In this document: positions 1-9,800 of the stretch, in pieces | Layout: the number at the start of each line of letters is the position of its first letter | Position numbering within the stretch: position 1 is the first letter of the stretch | DNA from: a virus | Strand: one strand, 5' to 3' | IMG/VR virus record: IMGVR_UViG_3300017917_001675 | Coordinates: 1 to 49,232 of that record | Length of the DNA stretch: 49,232 bases | The notes under the pieces: model-generated | The model's database searches: none | What the model was told of the DNA's origin: nothing | The model's input: only the letters and a program-made list of their open reading frames with translations | Program-made: the position numbers and the translations under genes

Positions 1-537
1 GGTTGCTGCTATGAAACCATGTAAGTTAGCATAATGTTCAAAATTATGTTGAACCATTTTTAAACATTCAAATATTTGTTTACTGCGACTTGATTTTTTA
101 AAAGCAACAACTGTTGCCCAAAGTGTTTGAAAACTATATACGCTTAATACTTCTTGAGGTAAACCAGGTTGCATCAAATAGCTTGTAGTATCATGGCAAC
201 AAAAGTCATTATAATAATTAAAAATATCTAATAACTTGTTTGAATTTACCATATAATCAGTATCAAGTAACAATGTCTCGTCATATGGACTTAGTTCATA
301 TGCTTGATATCTACCTTTATTATACCATGCACCCCAATCACGAAAATTATCTTTATCGGGTTCTACAATAATAGTCTTGTCAAATGTATAATTTGTATCT
401 TCTATTGAAGTAGAATCAGTCACTATCGTGACAGGCATATCTAAAAAATGATTAACTCTTTTTGCAGTAGCAACTGCCATTTTATAATAATTAAATTTTG
501 GCGAGTTGAATGCAAATAGTATAGCACCTCTATTCAT
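1..537 (-). CDS. Glycosyltransferase-like protein (partial, C-terminus beyond window)
   Basis: I translated this by hand from ATG 537-535; the frame is open for 179 codons to the window edge, so the C-terminus is missing. It begins MNRGAILFAFNSPKFNYYK, followed by a hydrophobic strand with T-D-S (VTIVTDS) and, near residue 100, the segment LLLDTDYMV. A hydrophobic strand ending in D-x-D is typical of the metal and nucleotide-sugar site of GT-A fold glycosyltransferases, so a sugar-transfer role (for example on virion or host glycans) is inferred. The ATG overlaps the TGA of the upstream gene (ATGA), which suggests translational coupling. The family assignment rests mainly on the DxD context, and an unrelated protein of similar topology cannot be excluded. 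Confidence 0.6.
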   Translation of the reverse strand, partial: MNRGAILFAFNSPKFNYYKMAVATAKRVNHFLDMPVTIVTDSTSIEDTNYTFDKTIIVEPDKDNFRDWGAWYNKGRYQAYELSPYDETLLLDTDYMVNSNKLLDIFNYYNDFCCHDTTSYLMQPGLPQEVLSVYSFQTLWATVVAFKKSSRSKQIFECLKMVQHNFEHYANLHGFIAAT

Positions 538-845
538 CGTTTGGACTCTAGTTCTTTCCATTCATTATACCACTGGTCCATAACATTATCATGCACTTCG
601 CGTAATTTTCTGTAAAGTTGCATTGCATGAACTTTAACGGGATTATCAAATGAGTCGATTAGTATTACTGTATCCTGACCTGCAGGTGTATTGTACAAAT
701 AGGTTAGTGTTTGGGTGTCGGCTTTCCAAAGTCCACCTTGGTCAGCAACTATTAGTTTGCCTTCGTATTTGTCTTTTAATTGGGCTTTTGCTGAATTATG
801 ATTGAAGCGTGCTTTCGCTTCTACAATTAAAGTTTTGGTATCCAT
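534..845 (-). CDS. Conserved small hypothetical protein (103 aa)
   Basis: This 103-aa protein has a charged N-terminus (MDTKTLIVEAKARFNHNSAK), a central beta-rich part with GGLWKAD, and a helical Trp/Glu-rich C-terminus. I recognise it as the kind of small conserved protein often found beside structural genes of T4-like aquatic phages, but I know no function for it. The start is supported by AGGAG about 6 nt upstream of ATG 845-843. Its TGA overlaps the start of the glycosyltransferase-like gene by ATGA, so the two are probably co-translated. A 46-bp gap separates it from the upstream tail-fibre-like gene. Confidence 0.7.
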   Translation of the reverse strand: MDTKTLIVEAKARFNHNSAKAQLKDKYEGKLIVADQGGLWKADTQTLTYLYNTPAGQDTVILIDSFDNPVKVHAMQLYRKLREVHDNVMDQWYNEWKELESKR

Positions 846-891
846 ATAATACTCCTAAGATTATTTAGAAGTATATTAGGATACCAAAAAA

Positions 892-1842
892 TTAACTTAC
901 TGTGACTGAGCCAGCCAAGGTGATAGTTCCCCAGCTGTTGGCTATATTAGTAACTTCAGGTGGACGAACAGTTAAAGTTGTTGTAGATCCAGATGCTACA
1001 ACTAAACCATTAGGTACTTCATCCCAAACAGTATAAACAGTGATTACATTACCAACGTCACCGTTACTACCGACAGTGCCGTTTGTTTTTACAATTACAC
1101 GAATAAATGTACTTAAGTAACCAGAAGGTCCTGTACTTGCTGTTTGTGTAAAAGCAGTTGTGTTAGTAGTAGTCCAAGCATAATATCCACTGTTAGTACT
1201 GATTGTGGGACTATTACCACCACCTCCGACTTTAGTAACGCCATTATAACTTGTACCTACAATAGTTGCAGTACCAGATGTCACAGAACTTAATACAACT
1301 GTTCCTACATTACTTGCTAAGTTGTTTAATAATAGATTAATTCCAGTACCACTTGGATGCGTACATGTAATTGCTAATTGTCCACCTGAATTAAAAAAGT
1401 ATCTGGCGGCATCACCATTGGCAAATGTTGCTGTATGAGTGAATGTAGCAATGCTGCTCCAAGTACTAACAGTAGTAGCAGTGTTAGAAGTCGTAGAACT
1501 TTGAGTTGCTGCATTATATCTATTAGTATAGATTGTTGTTAAGTTTGTTGGTATAGCAGATAGATATGTTACTGTGCCGCCACTTGCAGGTGCGGTTACC
1601 GCACTTATACTTGAGCCCTGATGTGTAGCAGCATTAGAAGTTTTATTAACTAAATTAGCCCATTTTGCGGCTGTTACAGTATCATTTGTCGCAACAGTTG
1701 CTTCAGCAGTTTGACCATATCCTGCTCCTGCACTACCAACAGCCCAGACAGTGTTTAAAACGTTTACAGTTCCACCGGGGCTTGTACCTATTAAGTTGTT
1801 GTAATCAGATGCTTGTACTGTTCCATACTGTGCGTAAGTCAT
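892..1842 (-). CDS. Tail-fibre or virion surface protein (316 aa)
   Basis: The protein is rich in Thr, Ser, Gly, Asn and Val with almost no charged residues, as is common for beta-structured phage fibre or adhesin proteins. The N-terminus (MTYAQYGTVQASDYNNLIG) resembles a short virion-attachment head. The middle contains repeated Thr/Ser-rich strands, and the C-terminus is a beta-sandwich-like stretch ending in TITLAGSVTVS. It sits directly after another fibre-like gene, with AAGGAT upstream of ATG 1842-1840. A role in host recognition or as a distal tail protein is inferred from composition and position; no catalytic motif is visible. Confidence 0.6.
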   Translation of the reverse strand: MTYAQYGTVQASDYNNLIGTSPGGTVNVLNTVWAVGSAGAGYGQTAEATVATNDTVTAAKWANLVNKTSNAATHQGSSISAVTAPASGGTVTYLSAIPTNLTTIYTNRYNAATQSSTTSNTATTVSTWSSIATFTHTATFANGDAARYFFNSGGQLAITCTHPSGTGINLLLNNLASNVGTVVLSSVTSGTATIVGTSYNGVTKVGGGGNSPTISTNSGYYAWTTTNTTAFTQTASTGPSGYLSTFIRVIVKTNGTVGSNGDVGNVITVYTVWDEVPNGLVVASGSTTTLTVRPPEVTNIANSWGTITLAGSVTVS

Positions 1843-1851
1843 TTTTTATCC

Positions 1852-3057
1852 TTATTTTGTTATTGAAACAATAGCTTCAACTGTTCCCAAATTTTCATCT
1901 ATTTTATCTTCTAAAGCACGACCAATGACATTAAAAGCAGTTGCCTCTCCTTGTTTAGCTGCACGTGCTATTCCTTTACCCGCACTAACTAAACGTTGGC
2001 CTTTTTTAACTTTACCCGTAACTTTAACAGGAACACGTCCTGATACTGCAATAGGCGGGTGAGTTAAATCATCGCCTGCCATGGCGTTCATGATGTAACC
2101 AGCTTTTTCAGATACAACACCAAATACATCTTCACTTAATTCATATTGTACTGCGGTGATTTCTTTTTCTCCGCCAATTTGAACGACAGTACCTGCATCA
2201 TAAACAGCATCAGATTCAAAACGTTCTGCTAAGTCAGCATATGTGCTTTGCCATCTTGCTCCCGAAGCTAATGTCCAAATACCTGAAACTGTTCCTCCTC
2301 CTGCAATATAACTTGTTGTTACCTTTTGCGGGGCAATATTACCGGTAAATTGAGCTACACCTGTTCCTGTTAAGTAGTTATAAACATTAGCATCAGTATA
2401 TGTACCAGTTGGGTTGAATGGAGTACCATCAGCATAGTAATAATAATCTGTTTTAATACCTACAGGAGCAATAATGTTACCTCCGTTTACAATAAGTGCA
2501 TTACCAGATAATCCACCACTGATTGTCCATGTACCTGTGGCTGTACCTGCTGTTGTCGAGGCCCCTGTTGTTATAGATTGAGTCCTTAAACTTGTAATAT
2601 TACCTGTTCCAATGTTTGCTGTACCCGAGTTAATGTTAGCGGTAGAACTTACAAAAATATTAGTGAATACACCATTAGCGCCAGTGACATTACCTGTTGC
2701 TGTAAGATTACCAGCTTGTAAATTCCCGGTAACGTTAACTGCACCAAATGTAGTTGTTCCTCCGCTTGCAGTAGATGTTAATACTAACCAGGAACTTGCA
2801 GTAGTTGTACCATCAGCAGGACATACACACAGTGTATTCGAGTTAGTATTATACCATAATTGTCCCTGTAATGGATTTGCAGGTGGTGTTGAACTAGCAA
2901 AGTTTTCAATCATGTGTACGAAGTTTGTATCTACGTACTGTCCATATCCTGCATAATTCCTTCCGGGAAGTGCTAAACTTGTACTAGTTGTGTTTATAGT
3001 ACCATCAGCAATAGTAGTTAGTGTTGTACCATTACTTTTTACAATTGTATATGCCAT
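1852..3057 (-). CDS. Tail-fibre-like protein with Peptidase_G2-like C-terminal domain (401 aa)
   Basis: Residues 1-100 look like a virion-binding head (GYGQYVDTNFVHMIENF, then NPLQGQLWYNTNSN, a motif common in phage fibre heads). Residues 100-250 are Thr/Gly/Asn-rich repeats (TGN and TAN steps) resembling a fibre shaft. The last ~130 residues switch to a normal charged composition starting at YADLAERFESD, followed by GTVVQIGG and VFGVVSEKAG. That tail resembles the C-terminal chaperone or autocleavage domains (Peptidase_G2 type) of phage tail spikes; the likeness is by eye and no active site has been verified. The gene starts 28 bp after the 206-aa gene and has a GATAAATA element in that gap. 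Confidence 0.65.
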   Translation of the reverse strand: MAYTIVKSNGTTLTTIADGTINTTSTSLALPGRNYAGYGQYVDTNFVHMIENFASSTPPANPLQGQLWYNTNSNTLCVCPADGTTTASSWLVLTSTASGGTTTFGAVNVTGNLQAGNLTATGNVTGANGVFTNIFVSSTANINSGTANIGTGNITSLRTQSITTGASTTAGTATGTWTISGGLSGNALIVNGGNIIAPVGIKTDYYYYADGTPFNPTGTYTDANVYNYLTGTGVAQFTGNIAPQKVTTSYIAGGGTVSGIWTLASGARWQSTYADLAERFESDAVYDAGTVVQIGGEKEITAVQYELSEDVFGVVSEKAGYIMNAMAGDDLTHPPIAVSGRVPVKVTGKVKKGQRLVSAGKGIARAAKQGEATAFNVIGRALEDKIDENLGTVEAIVSITK

Positions 3058-3077
3058 TTTTTACCCCGATAATATAA

Positions 3078-3085
3078 TATTTATC
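3078..3085 (-). promoter_or_regulatory. Putative T4-type late promoter (GATAAATA)
   Basis: The minus strand reads GATAAATA immediately after the TAA of the 206-aa gene and about 20 nt before the ATG of the 401-aa fibre gene. It fits NATAAATA, the form reported for late promoters of T4-like cyanophages (TATAAATA in T4 itself). A gp55-type sigma factor is encoded in this window. Confidence 0.5.
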
Positions 3086-3706
3086 TTAAATTGTCACTAA
3101 GTTAGTTAGAGCTTGAATTCTAACTGTATAATCTATTTGTATTTGCCTATTCAAACTTTTCTGAACAGGATGGAAAATTACATGAGTTAGTAACTTTGTA
3201 AGTGTTTGTCCGAACTCATCAGTACCATAATTTGCTAATAATCCTAATTCATCAAATACAAAGCTGCTGTCAGTTTGAGTACTGTTATCAAATGCTGCCT
3301 GTCCTGCAGGTTCACCGTAATCTAACAAACATTGTACTAAAATGTCTGTATAAACCTTACCCACAGTATGCAAAACAGTCATTTTGTTACGTGTAGGATC
3401 TAGGTTAAAAACGCTAGTATCGTCAACAATTTTAGCGTAGGTTTGATTGTATAGGGCAGCATTTTGTCCAGTTACGTTGGGCGGCAAGTATGTAATAACA
3501 CCAGTCTGGTCTACACTTGCGCCACCGTTTCCAAAAGCCATTTCATAGATTTCACCATATCCACGACTGCTTAATGTGTTAGCTATCGCTTCTGACATAT
3601 TTTCATAATTAATGGCATTCTTTTTATCCACGAAAACTTCCCCATTATTGGGGTCGTAGATTTTTAAAAAACCTTCAATTTTGTAGGTAATTGTAATTCC
3701 GGACAT
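3086..3706 (-). CDS. Tail or baseplate structural protein (206 aa), unrecognised family
   Basis: This 206-aa protein starts MSGITITYKIEGFLKIYDPNNG and contains the motif DPNNGEVFVDKKNAINY near residue 20, followed by predominantly helical segments (MSEAIANTLSSRGYGEIYEMAFGNG). The motif DPN-x-x-EVFV is shared with the tiny protein encoded just upstream. Its place between the giant structural gene and fibre genes suggests a virion component or a fibre connector. Its ATG shares one base with the upstream TAA (TAATG), which is a coupling arrangement. I do not recognise the family, so the function is inferred only from position. Confidence 0.6.
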   Translation of the reverse strand: MSGITITYKIEGFLKIYDPNNGEVFVDKKNAINYENMSEAIANTLSSRGYGEIYEMAFGNGGASVDQTGVITYLPPNVTGQNAALYNQTYAKIVDDTSVFNLDPTRNKMTVLHTVGKVYTDILVQCLLDYGEPAGQAAFDNSTQTDSSFVFDELGLLANYGTDEFGQTLTKLLTHVIFHPVQKSLNRQIQIDYTVRIQALTNLVTI

Positions 3707-3858
3707 TAGTTATCGCCTCGTATTTGTACAAATACTTCTTTAGTATTTGGATCTGAAATACGTAAATGTGATGAAAAATAAAATCCCCCCAATTCATTTA
3801 CTTTGGGTTCAGGTTTTTCTAACTTTTTTTCCTCTTTATTTTCTGTATTTTCAGTCAT
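3706..3858 (-). CDS. Small protein with DPNxxEVFV motif (50 aa)
   Basis: Hand translation from ATG 3858-3856 gives 50 residues ending ...EVFVQIRGDN and then TAA. The first ~20 residues are Lys/Glu-rich and likely disordered. The second half is a beta-like stretch (GGFYFSSHLRISDPNTKEVF). It matches the start of the following 206-aa protein at DPN(T/N)xxEVFV. The gene is tightly packed: its TAA shares a base with the next ATG, and a GATAAATA element lies just upstream. The shared motif and tight coupling argue that it is real despite its size. No function is known to me. Confidence 0.6.
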   Translation of the reverse strand: MTENTENKEEKKLEKPEPKVNELGGFYFSSHLRISDPNTKEVFVQIRGDN

Positions 3859-3862
3859 ATTT

Positions 3863-3870
3863 TATTTATC
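3863..3870 (-). promoter_or_regulatory. Putative T4-type late promoter (GATAAATA)
   Basis: The minus strand reads GATAAATA two bases after the stop codon of the giant gene and only 4 nt before the ATG of the 50-aa gene. It matches NATAAATA. The very short distance means the transcript would be leaderless for the 50-aa gene or would mainly serve the genes after it. Confidence 0.4.
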
Positions 3871-3872
3871 TT

Positions 3873-6800
3873 TTAGTATATATCCTGGTTTAGGAATATT
3901 GCACTGTCAGTTTGACTAATTTGCAATGGATCCCCTTCTGTCGTGTTATAGATGTTAGAATTCCATGTATTGTTATATTCTTCAGGATTTAATAAGTTTT
4001 CTGTTAAAATACTATAAACTGTTGAATATGCCGATATAAATGTTCTTACCCCTGTACCGTTTACACCCCTACTTAGATCAGATATAGAATTTGTAGCAAA
4101 GTCTACGGATCCGAAACGAATTTGTTCTCCGTTTACTAATATAGTATTACCTTCAACTGATGTAATTTCTAATATATCACCTGCAGTAACTCCACTTGTA
4201 ATATTTACAACTGGGGCTGTTTCAAATATACCTAAACTATATTGATTTGTATTAAGCATAGTTGAAGTGGTTTGATTATAAACAGTTGCTTGTATCAAAG
4301 TATTTTTGTCAACGGTTAAGCCTACTGTTATGACACCATCTACAGCAGCAGGTGCAGTGACAGTTTGGTTAACTGAATTCGTAATTCTTGTAACATCATA
4401 AACAGAAATTGAATCGCTTGTAAAAGATACCTCTTCTGTCAGCCAAGTTCTAGCCCATGTGTTTTCTCTATAAACGACTTGAACGTTATTTTTATTCACA
4501 ATCTGTAGATATGTTTCTTCATCAGGTGTTGCTGAGAAAATCATACTAGTAATAATTATCTCATCTCCTGTCATGATAGGAGTTAAAATAGAAAGATAAT
4601 TGTTAGCATTTAATTTCATACTTGATGACGGAACTCTGTATCCATTTATTGTTACCCATAGTCTATCTGTGTCATCTTGTTCCCATTGAGTAACATTCAT
4701 TGTTCCAGATCCATTAGATAATACGAATTCATCGCCATACCGTGTACTAGAAATTGTAAATGTGTTAGGTGTAATAACATCTATCTCTTTTACATAATAT
4801 ACAGTGTCAGCAATAATATTTCCAAATGTTGTTCCGGTAAATATTACTGGAGTACCTATTACCAATCCTTCTGTACTTACCACTGTAATCAAATTATTAG
4901 TTGAAGAAGTGGCTGTTACTGTAGTTAAAGCAATAATATATGCACTATTATTCCAAATATATCCGCCTGATATATACGCAGAACACGTTAATAACGGATC
5001 ATTAGTTGCAGTCAATGAAGGTAAGTATGCAGACGTATATAGGTCTATTAGTGTATCTGATATTACATGCACATAATATGTATTATTGTTGAGTTGCACT
5101 GAACCCAAAACATCATCAATTCTTATTATATCATTGGTTGTAAATGTATGTGATGAAGATGTTTGAACTCTAATTGCAGGTTGACCACCAACAGTTGCTA
5201 TCATTAATGGACTACTTGCAGTACCTGGATCAAACGCCGGGCCACCTAATGTTTGAGATATTGTAAAATCTGTAGAATTTATAATATTAAGAATAAAATA
5301 CACAGTGCCATCGACTTGAATATTTCCCATTGGTGTTACAGAACTATTCTTGAATATAATAGTTTGTCCTACTACAAAGTTTGATGTAGAATCACAGGTT
5401 ATAACATTACCAGTAGAAGTTACACTAGTAACAGTTGTAGTTGCTAATGGTAAACTAATAGTATTATATACATAGGAAATTGCATAAACCTCTTGTGATG
5501 AACTTGCCGTAATAACTTGTGTGTTAAAATATTGTCTATCAGTCAGATTATAAGAAGTCACCGCAACATTTTGTCCAGCACTTGTAACGACCCCTGGATT
5601 AAATGTTATAGTTGATAAATTATAATTAATATTATAGTTACTAGGTGCTATTCGTAGTCCATCTAACTCTACCACTGCATTATCAGGGTTACTTCCACCT
5701 ACATAATTTTCTAGATCATACGGACCATCTAACGAAACATCTGTTGTAATAAGTTGAGTTTCTGGAAGTGTGTAACCATATTGTTCCGGTGTTGTTTCTC
5801 CGAAAACTGTATAGCTAATGTAGTCTGTAGCTTGATTGTAACTATCAGCAAAAATTAATTTTGCAGTTATTCCGTTTGCAGATAATCCATAACTAACATC
5901 ATGTGTAATAGCTGTACAGCTACCGGATGCGTCTGTTAATACTAAAGGATTGCCCGGATTTAACGGATCCTCTATTGTAAATTCATTAGTATCAATTACT
6001 TGTAATATGTTATATTTTACAAAGGAATCTATAACAGTACCAAAAATAGTAGAACCAAACGTTATTGTATCTCCTGGATATCCAGTAAGTAAGTTTTGTC
6101 CCACCATACCAGATGTTGTTTGGCAAACAACAGTATTAGTAGCACTTCTAGTTTCTGTAATAGTATAATTAAAGCCCATTGTCAATCTATTACCATTAGC
6201 CATTATATAGGGGTCAGTCCATATGGCACCTACTGAAGGTATTACATCTACTGTCATATTACCAGTAGCAGTAGATAGACTATAAATTGGTCCTGCTATA
6301 CCATTGTTAATTGTTGAACTTACAGATATCGTTTTACTCTTGTAGCCAACAGACTTAACATAATAAATGGTATCAGCAACTAATCCCCCAAACACAGTTC
6401 CTTGAAATTTTATTGCAGCATTTAAAGTGAACACTGTTACATCATAGCATTCAATCTCATTTGTTAAAGAATCTGTTGAAATGGCATTTGTGAACACATA
6501 TTCAGTTCCTGGTCTTACCACCCCTGATCCAAGATAACTTGGTTTAGAATAATTACAATTTAACTCTATTTCATTAAAACCAGTTGTTTGGTTTGTAAGT
6601 ATTGGATTAAGATTAGTGTTAGATTTGACCAATTCATTTCCGTTTCCAACTGCATATACATCAATACGTATTGTATCTTGTAAATTATAAATTCCTGGAT
6701 TGTTTAAGGTTATTGTTTGAGAGATCCAATCTATAGCATAATCATATGATGACCCTTCATATATTGAAGTGCTTAATCCAGTTGTACTATCAATAATAAA

Positions 6801-9800
6801 AACACTTAATTCTGCAGGTATTTGTACTGCTTCAAAGAAACTAAAGGTGTCATTACCTAACATAGGTATTTCTACACTTACAACTTTATACCCAACATGA
6901 CCATATTCTACAGCTTCCCAAGTTGTACCTGGACGTGTATTAACAAGCATTGTAAGGTTATCAGTTACTACTCCGGGTACTAATTCTTCAGGACCATAGC
7001 CCGACAAGAAAGGTCCACCTTCAACATTATAAAACGTTGGATCAGTTTCAAAGATTGATATTGACTCCCAAGTATCGCAATTATCTATACTTGTCAAAAT
7101 AGTATTATTATCTCCGACAACTATAAATTTATTATCTATATCGTCATATGTGATGCCATTTAAGTTATTTGTAGTATTTGATGTCTTACTAGTCCACGTG
7201 GATCCATCTGATGAAATAAGTATTTTTCCTGAATTACCAACTACCACAAAAAGACCATCTGCATATATTACGTCATTAAGGTCTTCCACTGTTCCTGAAG
7301 TTTGTGCAGCATAACTAAATCCATTAATACTTGTATATATTATACCATCCTGTCCTACAACAACAATTAAATCATTACCTGAAGTTACACCATATAATGC
7401 CTTATTTGTAAAATAACTCGTAACATTAGTCCATGTATCTCCGTTATCTATACTTTGTAAAATCAAATTAACATCAGTTACAGTTAGTCCTGATAATATT
7501 TGACCTTTTCCTACAGCAATCAATCCTATAAAGTTTGTGATAGAAACATAAGATACTCCATATAAAACATTAGTTAAACCATTTGTGAAGGCATATTTTT
7601 CTTGCCATAAAAACGGATTAGTACTTTTAACAATATTTTCACCAACTGCGATATAGGCATTATTTGTATATGTCACACTATTTAAAAGGTTAGACTCTAC
7701 TAATAATGATGAAAAGTCAAAAGTTAGTAAGTCATATGGTGTACCATCATATGGTGTAAATCTTCCTGTAGTGGTCCAAAATACACCATCTTGACTGATA
7801 AACATCGGATTAACATTATTGTTTGCTGTAATAACATATATGCCATTTGCATAAACAATATCAGTAAAGTTTGCAGGACTATTGGTAACAACATTCAAGT
7901 TCCATGAAACTCCATCAACACTTATAATTGCTTCTGAGGCCTTAGGAGTATTACTAGCAGTAACAAATTTGTTTCCATCCCACGCAACTGCAACTGAATC
8001 TATATCTATTGGGTAAAATGGTTGATCATTTAAAATTGTATCTAATGGAAATTCTTCGTCTGGTGCAAATGCATTACCAAAATATACTCCATTTGGGTAT
8101 GTTATGCCAGATACTAATTGTGTTAAATCATTTCCTGGCATGTTAATATAATCATTCCATGCCAATGTATTAGATTTTTCTGGTTTATAATAACCAACAA
8201 TTCTATCTAATGCATTTAACCTTCTATTACTACTTAACAATTCTTCCCATTTACCTAGAACGAATTCAAAATCATTATTACTTACAATACATTGATAAAC
8301 TCTATTATTGTATTTTACAATACTTTGATTAAAGTAGAATGGTTCAGGTAAGAATATGTAATCTCCTGATTTAGCCATATTAAATGATAATCCAGATGTT
8401 GTAGCATTTAGAGCAAAAACACTACCACCAATTGTTGCACTTATCTGTAATGTTGAACCAACAATATTAATAATATAATATGTATTACCTAATGTCATTC
8501 CACCAATAACGTCTGTACTTCCATTTGTAAACACAACTGGATCATTAACACTAAATTGACTAATATCAGAAACTGTTAATCTATTTGTACCTAAATTAAC
8601 CGCTGTAACAGTTGTTGATCTTATACCCTCATAATTAAAATCACTGTAAGATACTGGTACCTGCATTAACGGATCACTATATACCTCAAGTTGATTTACA
8701 TTTATAACTTTTAGATAATATTTTGCAGTAACTTCGTTTGGAGTACCTTCTAAAATAGCCGAAGTTATTGCTCCGTCCCCGTCAATACTGTTAACTGTTA
8801 ATACTAGGTCATTTTGAGGCGAAGTTCCACCTATTGCAGTTCCTAATATTTTAATTTGATTTGTTATGGCATATCCAGCGCCTGCTGTAGTTATGATGGC
8901 TCTATAACCACCTAAAATATAACTGATATCAAATACAGCAGTTGTAACTATATATTGATTTAATGCTACTAAACCAGCTGCATCAGCCAATGCAAAAGTT
9001 GAACCTCCTTTGGTGGTGCTTACTGTTAAATAAGCAGAACCAGTCAATATCATAGTTCCATTATCATTTGTTAAAGTTAATGTAGAACCTGTTAATGTTT
9101 CTTTAATTGTAAAATGAGTACTATCAACAATAGAGTCAACAAAATATTCTTGGTCAAGATTTATTCCACCCAAATCTACTCCGGTAAACACAATTGGCAT
9201 ATCTACACAAAGATAATCGGTGGTATTACATGTAAGTTTGTTACCAGTTGAACTTGTATTAGTTACGGTCACAGTTGTTATACCATTACTAATCACATAA
9301 TATGGGGTACTAGTAACAAGATTACCTATATTAGAATCTACAGTAAATGCTAAGTTATTATAAAAATAACTCAAACTATATGGCACGAATTTTAAAATAA
9401 TACGATTACTAGCAGAAATTGTATTAGTAATAGTTCTTTCTATCAAAGTAATATTTGTTCCAGTCTTGTTAGGATACTGTTGACTAGTTGGATACATGGT
9501 AAATTGTTGGCCATTAATTTGACCCGGACTAATTGGTAACCCTATGTTAATAGTCATTGATCCTGTACTGTCGTACAATTTAACAGTGTCTTTTTGATTT
9601 GTACCAATACATGTTCCTGTAGCGTTAGATAATGCAAAAGCAGGACCATTAATAGTTGTAGAAATTTTAAATGTTGTTGGAGAAACTATTTCGCTAATAT
9701 AATAAACAGTTCCATCTACAATATTACCAAAACTACTTACACTAACACTAGATATTATCATATCACTGAATATGATTGGATCGTTTACAGATAAAAATAC

